From Balneola sp. (lineage in GTDB: Bacteria > Bacteroidota > Rhodothermia > Balneolales > Balneolaceae), in the NCBI GenBank assembly GCA_017640785.1, contig JAEPPZ010000006.1, positions 178,418-242,417 of the forward strand: DNA of 64,000 bases, in the 5' to 3' direction. Made by a program: the position numbers and the translations under genes. Shown in pieces: positions 26,653-35,402 of this stretch (within the stretch, counting starts at the first letter, position 1; every line of letters begins with the position of its first letter). Below the pieces are notes generated by a model. That model searched no databases, was not told the DNA's origin, and saw only the letters and a list, made by a program, of their open reading frames with translations.

Positions 26653-27918
26653 TTAAAAACCGAAGATTCCTGCCCGTGTGCGATCATACATATCCATAAA
26701 ATTTACACTAGCATCATCTCCTTCTACAACTACCACAGCAATTTCGTCATCTCTCCAAGTAATTCCAAAAGTACCTTGTTTGATCATACCTGGATAAAAT
26801 GGTTCATGTCTTAATGATGGATAAACTCTAACTATACTGGTCTCACCGGTATTACCTATCAATAACTCACCATTTGATGCTAAAATTAAGGAAGTAATTA
26901 AACCGTCATAATTAGCTCCAAAATCAAAGTATAATTCTCCTGCGTTTAAATTACCAGTACCATTAATACTAAACTTCCATATCTGTTGGCTACCGTTAAT
27001 TAGTCCTCCAACAAACAGCTCATTACTATTATCAAAATATGCAACAGCAGAAAATTGACCTGTAAACGGAAACATTGTTTCTGCTTTTGATGAAGCGTCA
27101 AACCTATGAATTTGATCACTATCAAGTCCCACAGCCCATAAAAAACCGTTATCATCAAAAACCATATCATTGATTTTGAGATCTGATGAAGAGGATACCG
27201 CCCAAACAGCTTCTCTTAGATCATCCCCGAAAGTTTTTGTAAAAATAGCCCGTATACTTTGCTGACTCAAAAAGAGATCATTATTAGGACCTACTTCAAG
27301 ATCACTAAAAGCTGTAAATCTCATTGTACTGTCTGTAGGGTAAGGTCTTGTGTCTTCCGGATCTGGTCGAGGTTCACCCGGATATTTAACCACATCTCTG
27401 GTAATGGTTCCATCAGGAGCAATTTTAGTATATCTAATCACTCCGTTACGATTTATAATAGTGTATACATTGTTATTAGCATCAACTGCAGCAGGTGTAG
27501 TTGGAACTGAATTATTATCAGTACCGGGATAAAATCCCTGAGGCTGCATTAATGTATATGGAACACTCTCGCTTAAAAACTCAGCACCTCTTCTGGATAC
27601 CACTACTGGAAGATCTGTTCCGTGAATAATTCCCGGTCTTACAACTAGCTGAGTTTCTGATGCGGTTTTTACAATACCCGGTGAACCTCCAAAATTGATA
27701 GTCATCTCATCAACTTCGGATGAGAATCCTTCTCCGGTAACAATTACAGAATCTACTCCTGCTAAATATCCATTTACGGGAGAAATACCCGTAATAACAG
27801 GTCTGCCCTCCGGAAATTCATAGTCGGGATCAAAAACACTATTCTCATCTTTACAACTTGTAAATACCAGAGCAAATAGCAGTAAAAAAACAGGTAAAAG
27901 TTTAATATTGACTCTCAT
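26653..27918 (-). CDS. IPT/TIG-domain lipoprotein
   Basis: The N-terminus is a lipobox signal (LVFTSC, Cys at residue 22), so the protein should be lipid-anchored. Residues about 38-120 are an IPT/TIG domain (PVITGISPVNGYLAGVDSV, then VIVTGEGF). The remainder has propeller-like repeats (NNVYTIINRNGVIRYTKIAP, DNGFLWAVGLDSDQIHRFD, SNGELLIGNTGETSIVRVY). Its place between the PorV/PorQ-like protein and the propeller protein suggests that the last two gene products share a ligand. It plays the part that SusD plays in a classical Sus pair only by position. Confidence 0.8.
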   Translation of the reverse strand: MRVNIKLLPVFLLLFALVFTSCKDENSVFDPDYEFPEGRPVITGISPVNGYLAGVDSVIVTGEGFSSEVDEMTINFGGSPGIVKTASETQLVVRPGIIHGTDLPVVVSRRGAEFLSESVPYTLMQPQGFYPGTDNNSVPTTPAAVDANNNVYTIINRNGVIRYTKIAPDGTITRDVVKYPGEPRPDPEDTRPYPTDSTMRFTAFSDLEVGPNNDLFLSQQSIRAIFTKTFGDDLREAVWAVSSSSDLKINDMVFDDNGFLWAVGLDSDQIHRFDASSKAETMFPFTGQFSAVAYFDNSNELFVGGLINGSQQIWKFSINGTGNLNAGELYFDFGANYDGLITSLILASNGELLIGNTGETSIVRVYPSLRHEPFYPGMIKQGTFGITWRDDEIAVVVVEGDDASVNFMDMYDRTRAGIFGF

Positions 27919-27932
27919 TACTTTTATAAAAT

Positions 27933-28934
27933 TTAAAATCCTAATTGAACACTTATTCTATTTACTTCACCAAATACACCAAATTGTGTATAAGAATAAT
28001 CTACACCCAGATCGAAACCACCAAGAGGTTGGTTTATACCAAAACCAAATGCAAACTCTTCCTCATCTTTTGGAAAACCATATCCCCCTCTAATAATGAA
28101 TCGTTCTATAAATGAATACTCTAATCCAAATAATAGTTGTTCATCAAAATCTCTTGGGCGATTCGCATCAATACTTACTAATAAGGAGTGATTTTCCAGA
28201 TCTGTTAGATCTAAAACATCCATTGAAACTCCGATTTTAAAAGTAAGTGGCAGTTCTGAATTTTCGGTATCATATGATACTTCCGGAGAAAAGTTTCTTA
28301 ATGCCATTGCAAAGTTCAGGCTTTCAAATCCGGTTTTATATAGTACTCCAAAATCTAAAACAGCAGTTGAAGCTGAATATGATTGGGTTGTAAATCCTCC
28401 CGCTCCATCTGTTTCGGTTATTACTGAACCTAAATCCTGTGTGGCATATCTAAAATTTGCACCCACAGAAAACTGATCCGTAATAGCATTAGCATAAGAA
28501 AGACCAAGCACCATTGCCGTAGGATTTACAAAACCGACATCTCTGTATCCTTTATCTTCATTTTCATCAACTATTGTAGAAATGATATCCCCATAATCAA
28601 CTGAAATGGCATTCAATCCAAAAATACCATACTTACCATCAGAAGGTTGGTATATCAACGAAGCTGAATTGTGGCTGATATCGGTAATCCATTGAACGGA
28701 ACCTACAGAAGCAGCATATTTTGATTTAATATTGACCATTGTGGCCGGATTATAAAAAGCACTATGAGCACCCATCTCAACTGAAGTAACCGCATCTGAT
28801 AATGCCGAAGCCCGTGCAGACGGAGAAACACTTAAGAACTTCATACTTGTTTGTGCCCTCTTCTTTTGGCCATTTACCTGTGTACTTGTTAGAAGTAAAG
28901 CCAGACCAAATAAAATTAACTTAGTTATTCTCAC
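27933..28934 (-). CDS. PorV/PorQ-family outer membrane protein
   Basis: This 333-residue protein starts at a GTG (28934) with a signal peptide (about 1-22). The block KFLSVSPSARASALSDAVTS, then GAHSAFYNPATM and a beta-strand-rich rest, is typical of the PorV/PorQ family. PorV is the outer-membrane shuttle of the type IX secretion system and PorQ-type proteins are related. Here it lies in an operon with a secreted T9SS-like protein, consistent with a secretion role. Its stop is 14 bases from the next gene. Confidence 0.87.
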   Translation of the reverse strand: MRITKLILFGLALLLTSTQVNGQKKRAQTSMKFLSVSPSARASALSDAVTSVEMGAHSAFYNPATMVNIKSKYAASVGSVQWITDISHNSASLIYQPSDGKYGIFGLNAISVDYGDIISTIVDENEDKGYRDVGFVNPTAMVLGLSYANAITDQFSVGANFRYATQDLGSVITETDGAGGFTTQSYSASTAVLDFGVLYKTGFESLNFAMALRNFSPEVSYDTENSELPLTFKIGVSMDVLDLTDLENHSLLVSIDANRPRDFDEQLLFGLEYSFIERFIIRGGYGFPKDEEEFAFGFGINQPLGGFDLGVDYSYTQFGVFGEVNRISVQLGF

Positions 28935-28942
28935 TGTTTCAC

Positions 28943-31120
28943 CTATAAAATGATTACAATTTTTCTTATTGCTACTCTACCAAAATCATCGTCATTCGGA
29001 TCTTCATTGATGATCCGCGCAATATAAATTCCGCTTACTACGCGTTGTCTGAAATCTGTCCTCAAATCCCAAAAATCATCACCACTTCCATTATCATGTT
29101 CGATAGTTCGGATAAGCTCACCGAGCTCCGTATAAATTTCTATAGTACATTTTCCAGGTATCTCATAAAAAGCAATTCTGTCTCTACCATCCTGATCAAG
29201 TAATAAAGATCTGTCAACATTAGGATTGTAAGGGTTTGGAACCACTCTGATATCTTCCATAGCTTCTCCTGCAGCCCTTAACAATCTGGCCGGATCGTAA
29301 GACTGTGAGTAATAGCGATTACTTTTAAGACTTATTCCTGTTGGCGTTAAACCTGTACCATCGTTGTTAGGATTTCCAACACTGACTATATAGTAATAAT
29401 AATCTCGACCTCGGATTGGCACATCCAATTCATAAAGAGCCGGATCATTAATTCTAGCTCCATCACCATCATTTAATTCCCGAGCTGATGCAGGCACCTC
29501 AGCTAATAATCTGTATGTGCTATCTACTCTACCTGAAGCTCTGTAAATCTGAAACCCTTGTATGTCCGCTTCATTTCCATCAAATTGCCACTCAAGTTGA
29601 ATTCCATCTCCCGCAGAAGTCACTGAAAAAATACTTGGGGGAAGCGGTGCTTCAGGTATTTCATAACCGGAATTAAAGTTAGCAAGAGCTCTTTCGAAAG
29701 TTTGAAACAGAGAATCACGACCGGTAAAAACCCATTCGTTTTTTGTCATACTTAACGTCTGACCATTTACTTCAGCTTCAATATCTTCGTACTCTCCTGA
29801 GCCTGCATCTAAAACATCTTCTTTAAACCCTCTACCAACTTGTTCAGCAAGATCACGTGAAATACCTGCTGAACCTTCGGCAATAACAATACGAACGCTT
29901 TCACCCGGAGCCAGAGTATATGGACCATATCCATAGTTATAGGCGAAACCTCCATCATTACTTCCCAGTTTAGGATCACCTGTTGGTTGTATAAAACCAT
30001 CATAGCCGGAAGGTTCTACCTGATAAGCATGTCTGGTTGAACCACGTCCCTTAGTCATCATATTATATTCGGCAGCCATCTTAGTTGCATTAAATGCACT
30101 ATTATTAGCATAAAGCTTATCATCATTATGCTCTTCAGCCATGGTAAATGGTTGAGCAGGATCATCTGTATCATCGTTAGCTGAAGCATCAGCGTGCAGG
30201 GTAACAGTTCCCACAAAATGATATGCTTCTAAACGGCCGGTTGTATCATCAGCAGATAAATACCCACCGGTTGTATTAGGTACAAAAATAGGTGCACCAA
30301 CATTATCATAATTAACATCAGAAGAAGGGTAATACCCGTGCCAAGCAAACTGAGCTCTGAAATTCTCAGTCTCTTCAGGCCTTTGACCGTCTCCTCTTCT
30401 GTCATTCATAGTATTTTGTCCCCAACCTGACCCATTACCAATAGTATATCTGGAAGCTTTTACAGGAGCCATTCGATTTAAGAAATAAGGTACAAAACCT
30501 TCTACCGTTCGGTTTGGAAACTCTATTTCATCATCGTCATCAACATTTCCGGTATTAGTAAATATATATTCGATCACATGATAATTATCATGATAACCTT
30601 GACTGAACTGCATTGCTGTTCTTTGCACTGTAACTCCTAATAATGTATTAGTTACTGCAACAATTTTTCGGTCAGCTTTCATACTGGTATCAACCTCATC
30701 ATTAGTAACACTTTTACTAAAAGAGACCAATCCATCCACACTTACTTCAGGAGGATCAAATTTACTTACCGTTTTCATCGATATAGGATAGAATTCTCCA
30801 AGACCAGTAACCCTTGGTCCAACATGAACTACCCGATAATCCCAGGTTTGTTGTTCGTCAGTAAAATTGGTTGCACCTAACCAAAGAGCTTTCATTGCCT
30901 GAGCATCCTGCCCTCTGTAAATAGCAGGCCATTGCCAACCTCCTTGTTGTTCATTAATAAAACCCTCTTCTATCTCAGAGCCTAAACTAGAATAGAAGTT
31001 ATGAAATGAACCTGCTGACAGCCATCTATACTCAACTTGAGCGTTAGTATCTTTTAAAGGATAAAAACACAATGCTATTAGCAGTAACCAACTAAATTTA
31101 TAAAAATATTTTTTTGACAT
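28943..31120 (-). CDS. large secreted protein with FlgD-like C-terminus
   Basis: This 725-residue exported protein has a signal peptide (about 1-28). I do not recognise the large N-terminal part (SAGSFHNFYSSLGSEIEEGF, PISMKTVSKFDPPEVSVDG). An Fn3-like segment (QLEWQFDGNEADIQGFQIYR) is followed by a C-terminal FlgD/sorting-type domain (VVPNPYNPN ... GIYIARI). It lies between the TonB receptor and the PorV-like gene, tightly spaced (8 bases to the next), so it belongs to one operon. It may be a cell-surface partner of the receptor. Confidence 0.75.
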   Translation of the reverse strand: MSKKYFYKFSWLLLIALCFYPLKDTNAQVEYRWLSAGSFHNFYSSLGSEIEEGFINEQQGGWQWPAIYRGQDAQAMKALWLGATNFTDEQQTWDYRVVHVGPRVTGLGEFYPISMKTVSKFDPPEVSVDGLVSFSKSVTNDEVDTSMKADRKIVAVTNTLLGVTVQRTAMQFSQGYHDNYHVIEYIFTNTGNVDDDDEIEFPNRTVEGFVPYFLNRMAPVKASRYTIGNGSGWGQNTMNDRRGDGQRPEETENFRAQFAWHGYYPSSDVNYDNVGAPIFVPNTTGGYLSADDTTGRLEAYHFVGTVTLHADASANDDTDDPAQPFTMAEEHNDDKLYANNSAFNATKMAAEYNMMTKGRGSTRHAYQVEPSGYDGFIQPTGDPKLGSNDGGFAYNYGYGPYTLAPGESVRIVIAEGSAGISRDLAEQVGRGFKEDVLDAGSGEYEDIEAEVNGQTLSMTKNEWVFTGRDSLFQTFERALANFNSGYEIPEAPLPPSIFSVTSAGDGIQLEWQFDGNEADIQGFQIYRASGRVDSTYRLLAEVPASARELNDGDGARINDPALYELDVPIRGRDYYYYIVSVGNPNNDGTGLTPTGISLKSNRYYSQSYDPARLLRAAGEAMEDIRVVPNPYNPNVDRSLLLDQDGRDRIAFYEIPGKCTIEIYTELGELIRTIEHDNGSGDDFWDLRTDFRQRVVSGIYIARIINEDPNDDDFGRVAIRKIVIIL

Positions 31121-31136
31121 ATTTAATTAACTACTC

Positions 31137-34100
31137 TTAAAATGAAAATCTGATTCCAAATCTTATTGTTCTCGGATCTAAGAAATTAAAATATCTTTGA
31201 TTTGGCATATTAATATATGCTTTCTCATCTAATACTTTATTTACATATTTGCTGTCTGCATCTACAAACCCACTACCATCCCACTGATAATATTTACCTT
31301 CTGTGGTATTATAATAAAGAGCTCTTGTATTTCCGCTGGCAGGCAAAGTTGTTGATACTTCAATAGGAACATATGAAACATCTGCCGGTCTGTAATCACC
31401 CGGTTGATCATTTCCAGGAACTCTTTGATTCAAGAGCCCTATTTGTTCTAATACATCTTTTGGAAGATGGAGTGAACCCATATAATCTAAAAAGTCTGTA
31501 CCATCAACAGATCCGGAGTTATATGGATTAAAGTTTCTTCTGTTAATCACATTTGAAACATCTGCAAAAAACTTAACCGAACTACCATTATCTAAATTAA
31601 TATTTTTAGTAATTCTTAAGCTTGTACCCCAATAATCTCTTAGCTGCAGGTTATCAATAACTCCGGGTATTGAACCGCCACCAGTATATGTGATTTTAGA
31701 ACCTGCTTTCCAGGATACAAGAGGTACAATCTGCCAATTAGCCAATGGTTTACCACCAAGTAATTCCGGACCAAAGTCTATAGGTGACTGAAAATATAGT
31801 TGTAATCTTGCAAATGGCTGAGGAACAGGTCGGAATATATCATTATCACCGGTTGTTCTTTCGTAATTACGTTGATCGAATGGGTTCTCATAGTTTTCTA
31901 AAGTACCAAACAGACCTGAAGATCTAACACTATAAGTGTAGTTGATTTCTCCCCAGAAATATTTCCCTCTTTGCTTTCGAAAAGTAAACTCAAACCCTCT
32001 CACATCTTCATAGGAAAAAGGTCTGCTTACCGTATAACTGTTGTTATCTCTGCTTGTGAATCCTACCTGAATGGGTTGATCACTTAAGTCTTTATAGTAA
32101 CCACTTACTCTTACTAAATAGTTTTCGAGAATATTATGCTCGTAGCCCAACTCATAACTAACTGTTCTTGGAAGTTTATTACCCGGAGAAGCTACTCTGA
32201 CTACTGTATTAGTGAAAGGCTCGATTCGAGTCAAATATAGGTTTTCAGGATCTGGTAACTGAACTTGATGACCGTAGTTAAAGAAAAACTTACTTTGTTC
32301 AGTAATAGGGAATGATACTCCTAATCTTGGCTGCAATATAATTTGAGGTTTCACATCTGATGTAGCCGCTGTATCTAATGCTGATGCATTTCCCGTATCG
32401 AAAAGATCAGTAAATGGCTCATAATCATACCAACTGATATTAGGATCAGAATAGGTTAATCGTAATCCAAGATTTGCGATCATACCATTAAATTCCAACT
32501 TATCCTGAATAAAAGCCGCCATTCTGATTGGTGTAGTATTCCAGACTGATCTTGTTCTACCGGAAGGCAACACTTTGTCAAATGAGCCATAGTTCACCAT
32601 ACTATTAGTTCGAATGAACTCAAATCCTGCTTTTACTTCATTTACTCTGTCTAACTGACTTGTAATTTTAAAGCTGGCACTTAATACAGAAACCTCACTA
32701 CTGTCCCTCGCTGTACTCATACCAACACCCATTCTCATTCCGGAAGCCAAACCAAATGAAGTTTCATCGAAAAAGCCATATGGTCCTTCATCAAAACCAA
32801 CTCCGCCAAAGAACATAACATCTGATGTATCTCTTAGAGCACTTGGGTTGGTTGAATTTGTAGAAATATAGTTATTGACCTTTACTTCGTAAAAAGTAGT
32901 ATTTGAAATGGAGTGTGTGAATTGAGCACCCAAATTAAAAGTAGTTTGTTCTGTTGGCGCCCAATAATCTGTTGCAAAAATTCTTGACTCAATGAAACTC
33001 ACGTTATCCATACTTCCTGCAATCCCAGACGGAGAAACAAAAAATCCGGGGTTACCAGCCTGACTTGCAGATGTTCCAGTTTCCCTGCTGTAAAGTCCGT
33101 CAACAGATAATTTCATACCTGAAGCAACATTACTAGTTACTTTACTTTGAAAAGTAGTCTGCTTGTATCTGTCACGAGATAGCGGCACCATATAAATGGT
33201 CTGAGTTTCTCTAAAAGAAGTTGAAAACCTTAGATCTCCAAATCGTTTACTAATATAAGGAACAGGACCTCCAAAGGTTAAATCTATCTCATAGTCAGGG
33301 TCTGAGATCGCAAAATCCTTTCTGTGTTGCCATAAAAAAGCTTGTTGTGCTGCTTGAGGACTAAGATCATTGCTTGGATCATCATCAGCTAAAGTTGATT
33401 GTGAAAAAGCATTCCAACCTTGAAAGCTAGGATATTCCTCGCGTGTATAAGAATCCCAAGCCCCGTTGTCAGTACCTGTCCAAGCCACATCGTCATCTAA
33501 ATAAGGTCTTAACCAATAAGAATTTGGGTCGTTAACAGATTGACCTACATTTTTTTGTTGAGGAGGAGTAACTCTAATTAATCCATCAAGGGTATAACGA
33601 TCTCTTTCCCCTTCTTTACTTGTTACATTTATAAGACCGGATCTTAAATTTCCATACTCTGCACTAAAACCACCGGTTTGTACCTGAACATTTTCAATTG
33701 AAGTAATACTTATTCCTGTAAATGGAGAATTACTTCTCTCCGAACGTAAAGTAAAACCGTTCAAGTTAAAGGATACTTCATCACTTCCACTACCTCTAAC
33801 GCTCAATCCTTCAACCCCGGCTTGTAAACCAACGGCAGATGTTACACTTGTTATAGGAAGAGCATCCAGACTTTCCTTGCTTATATTAGATTGACTTGAA
33901 GCAACGTCCTTTTGAACTACCGGCCGTTCAGCAATTACAACAATTTCCTCACCTTCAAAAGTCTCTTCCCTCATTGTAATATCGATATTGGTAGTAAGAT
34001 CAATATTGATCTCTACGTTTTCGATCACTACCGGTGCAAAACCAATGTAGGTAGCTTTTAATGTGTATGTTCCCGGCTTAACATTCAGAATTTGGTAGAA

Positions 34101-34274
34101 ACCATCTGCCTGAGCCGCTGATCCTTGTAAAGTACCTTCAATTACAACCGTTGCTCCCGGCAAAGGCTCACCGGAAGAATCTTTAATAAATCCATTTATC
34201 TTACCTGATTGAGCAAAAAGGGTTGATGAAAGTAAAGTAAAGATGAAAAGAAGTAGTAGCTGTTTTAAACCCAT
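31137..34274 (-). CDS. TonB-dependent receptor, SusC-like
   Basis: This 1045-residue outer-membrane receptor has a signal peptide (1-21) and a carboxypeptidase-regulatory-like domain at about 24-105 (GKINGFIKDSSGEPLPGATV, then YTLKATYIGF). The plug domain shows SVRGSGSDEVSFNLNGF and VQTGGFSAEYGNLRSGLIN. A beta-barrel follows, ending in an aromatic residue (IRFGIRFSF). Such receptors import large ligands using TonB energy. It is the first gene of the operon 34274-25179. The ligand is unknown, as there is no SusD and no hydrolase directly inside the operon. Confidence 0.93.
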   Translation of the reverse strand: MGLKQLLLLFIFTLLSSTLFAQSGKINGFIKDSSGEPLPGATVVIEGTLQGSAAQADGFYQILNVKPGTYTLKATYIGFAPVVIENVEINIDLTTNIDITMREETFEGEEIVVIAERPVVQKDVASSQSNISKESLDALPITSVTSAVGLQAGVEGLSVRGSGSDEVSFNLNGFTLRSERSNSPFTGISITSIENVQVQTGGFSAEYGNLRSGLINVTSKEGERDRYTLDGLIRVTPPQQKNVGQSVNDPNSYWLRPYLDDDVAWTGTDNGAWDSYTREEYPSFQGWNAFSQSTLADDDPSNDLSPQAAQQAFLWQHRKDFAISDPDYEIDLTFGGPVPYISKRFGDLRFSTSFRETQTIYMVPLSRDRYKQTTFQSKVTSNVASGMKLSVDGLYSRETGTSASQAGNPGFFVSPSGIAGSMDNVSFIESRIFATDYWAPTEQTTFNLGAQFTHSISNTTFYEVKVNNYISTNSTNPSALRDTSDVMFFGGVGFDEGPYGFFDETSFGLASGMRMGVGMSTARDSSEVSVLSASFKITSQLDRVNEVKAGFEFIRTNSMVNYGSFDKVLPSGRTRSVWNTTPIRMAAFIQDKLEFNGMIANLGLRLTYSDPNISWYDYEPFTDLFDTGNASALDTAATSDVKPQIILQPRLGVSFPITEQSKFFFNYGHQVQLPDPENLYLTRIEPFTNTVVRVASPGNKLPRTVSYELGYEHNILENYLVRVSGYYKDLSDQPIQVGFTSRDNNSYTVSRPFSYEDVRGFEFTFRKQRGKYFWGEINYTYSVRSSGLFGTLENYENPFDQRNYERTTGDNDIFRPVPQPFARLQLYFQSPIDFGPELLGGKPLANWQIVPLVSWKAGSKITYTGGGSIPGVIDNLQLRDYWGTSLRITKNINLDNGSSVKFFADVSNVINRRNFNPYNSGSVDGTDFLDYMGSLHLPKDVLEQIGLLNQRVPGNDQPGDYRPADVSYVPIEVSTTLPASGNTRALYYNTTEGKYYQWDGSGFVDADSKYVNKVLDEKAYINMPNQRYFNFLDPRTIRFGIRFSF

Positions 34275-34578
34275 ATATTTTCAAATTGAATAAAAGAAAA
34301 CTTTCCCTTGGAAGGGCTTTTTTCATTGAGTTAACATTTTAATAAAAAAAAATTATTGTTAAAAAAAATTAGTGATCGAATAACATTTTTTGATTGAAAA
34401 CACTGAAACCTTCTTAGAACAAAATTGAGACCCTTTTTTTACTAAGAAACTCGATAAATACGCATTTCGAGTTATTCAAATACATATGTACATAATAAAC
34501 ACAATCTATTTTCTTTGAGAGTGTGGCCATCACCTGTTCAAAGAAAATTATTCAATTACTTTTTTTGAACTATCAATT
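34275..34578. other. AT-rich leader upstream of the TonB receptor
   Basis: This is about 300 gene-free bases, very AT-rich, with a short CCCTT/AAGGG hairpin near 34306-34316 followed by T's. It should hold the operon promoter. I cannot identify a specific operator. Confidence 0.35.
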
Positions 34579-34579
34579 T

Positions 34580-34612
34580 TGTCAAAAAAAAAGCCCTTAA
34601 AAAAGGGCTTCA
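34580..34612 (-). terminator. intrinsic terminator after the Bax1-like gene
   Basis: On the minus strand, an AAGCCCTT / AAGGGCTT stem with a short A-loop is followed by about nine T's. It lies just downstream of the gene at 34626-35330 and ends that transcript. Confidence 0.85.
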
Positions 34613-34625
34613 AATCTCAAATTTT

Positions 34626-35330
34626 CTATCGTCTGCTTCCAAAAATTCTTAACAGAAAAATAAACATATTTATAAAGTCCAGATACAGAGCTAATGCCCC
34701 CATCACCGCACCCTTTTTACCTTGCTCAGAATCTGCATCTAACTCAAGGCTCATCTTCTTTATCTTTTGAGTATCGTATGCTGTTAAACCAATAAAAATG
34801 GCTACGCCTGCATAACTAATGATCCAATACAGTGTTGAACTGGCTAAGAATATATTTACGATCGTAGCAATAATAACCCCAATTAGACCCATAAATAAAA
34901 AACCACCTATTGAGGTAAGGTCTTTCTTTGTGAAATATCCGTAAGCACTACAAATACCAAAAGTCCCTGCCGTAATAAAAAATGTAGATGCAATGGACGC
35001 ACTTGTGTATACATAGAATAGAACTGATAGGGTAACTCCGTTCAAAGCAGAATAGAGAACAAATAGAGCCGTTGCAAAACCTGAACTCATTGAGTCTATC
35101 CTTGAAACCATCCACCACACAAGCCCTAACTCAATGGCAATGAGTATATAAAATGGTGCTGCACTTGATGCGCCGGTAAACATTCCCATAAATGCACCCG
35201 AATCTGCAACTCTCATTGCTACAATTCCGGTAATGGTTAGTGCTAATCCCATCCAAACGTACACTTTATTTATAAAAGTGGTTTGGATGCTTTTAATTTC
35301 TTCTGCAGTAAGTTGTTGTGCCTGATTCAT
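34626..35330 (-). CDS. Bax inhibitor-1/YccA-family membrane protein
   Basis: This 234-residue protein has seven hydrophobic helices and the Bax1-I pattern (KVYVWMGLALTITGIVAMRV, SSAAPFYILIAIELGLVWWM, ISYAGVAIFIGLTAYDTQKI). The conserved Asp motif in TAYDTQKI, at the sixth and seventh helices, is characteristic. Family members form pH- or calcium-sensitive channels and, in bacteria, interact with membrane proteases such as FtsH. Transcription ends at the hairpin at 34580. Confidence 0.93.
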   Translation of the reverse strand: MNQAQQLTAEEIKSIQTTFINKVYVWMGLALTITGIVAMRVADSGAFMGMFTGASSAAPFYILIAIELGLVWWMVSRIDSMSSGFATALFVLYSALNGVTLSVLFYVYTSASIASTFFITAGTFGICSAYGYFTKKDLTSIGGFLFMGLIGVIIATIVNIFLASSTLYWIISYAGVAIFIGLTAYDTQKIKKMSLELDADSEQGKKGAVMGALALYLDFINMFIFLLRIFGSRR

Positions 35331-35402
35331 TGTACAAAAAAGGATTTAGTTCTTGATGATATGCAATCAAAATACTAAATCCTTCGTCAATTTGATATAT
35401 GT

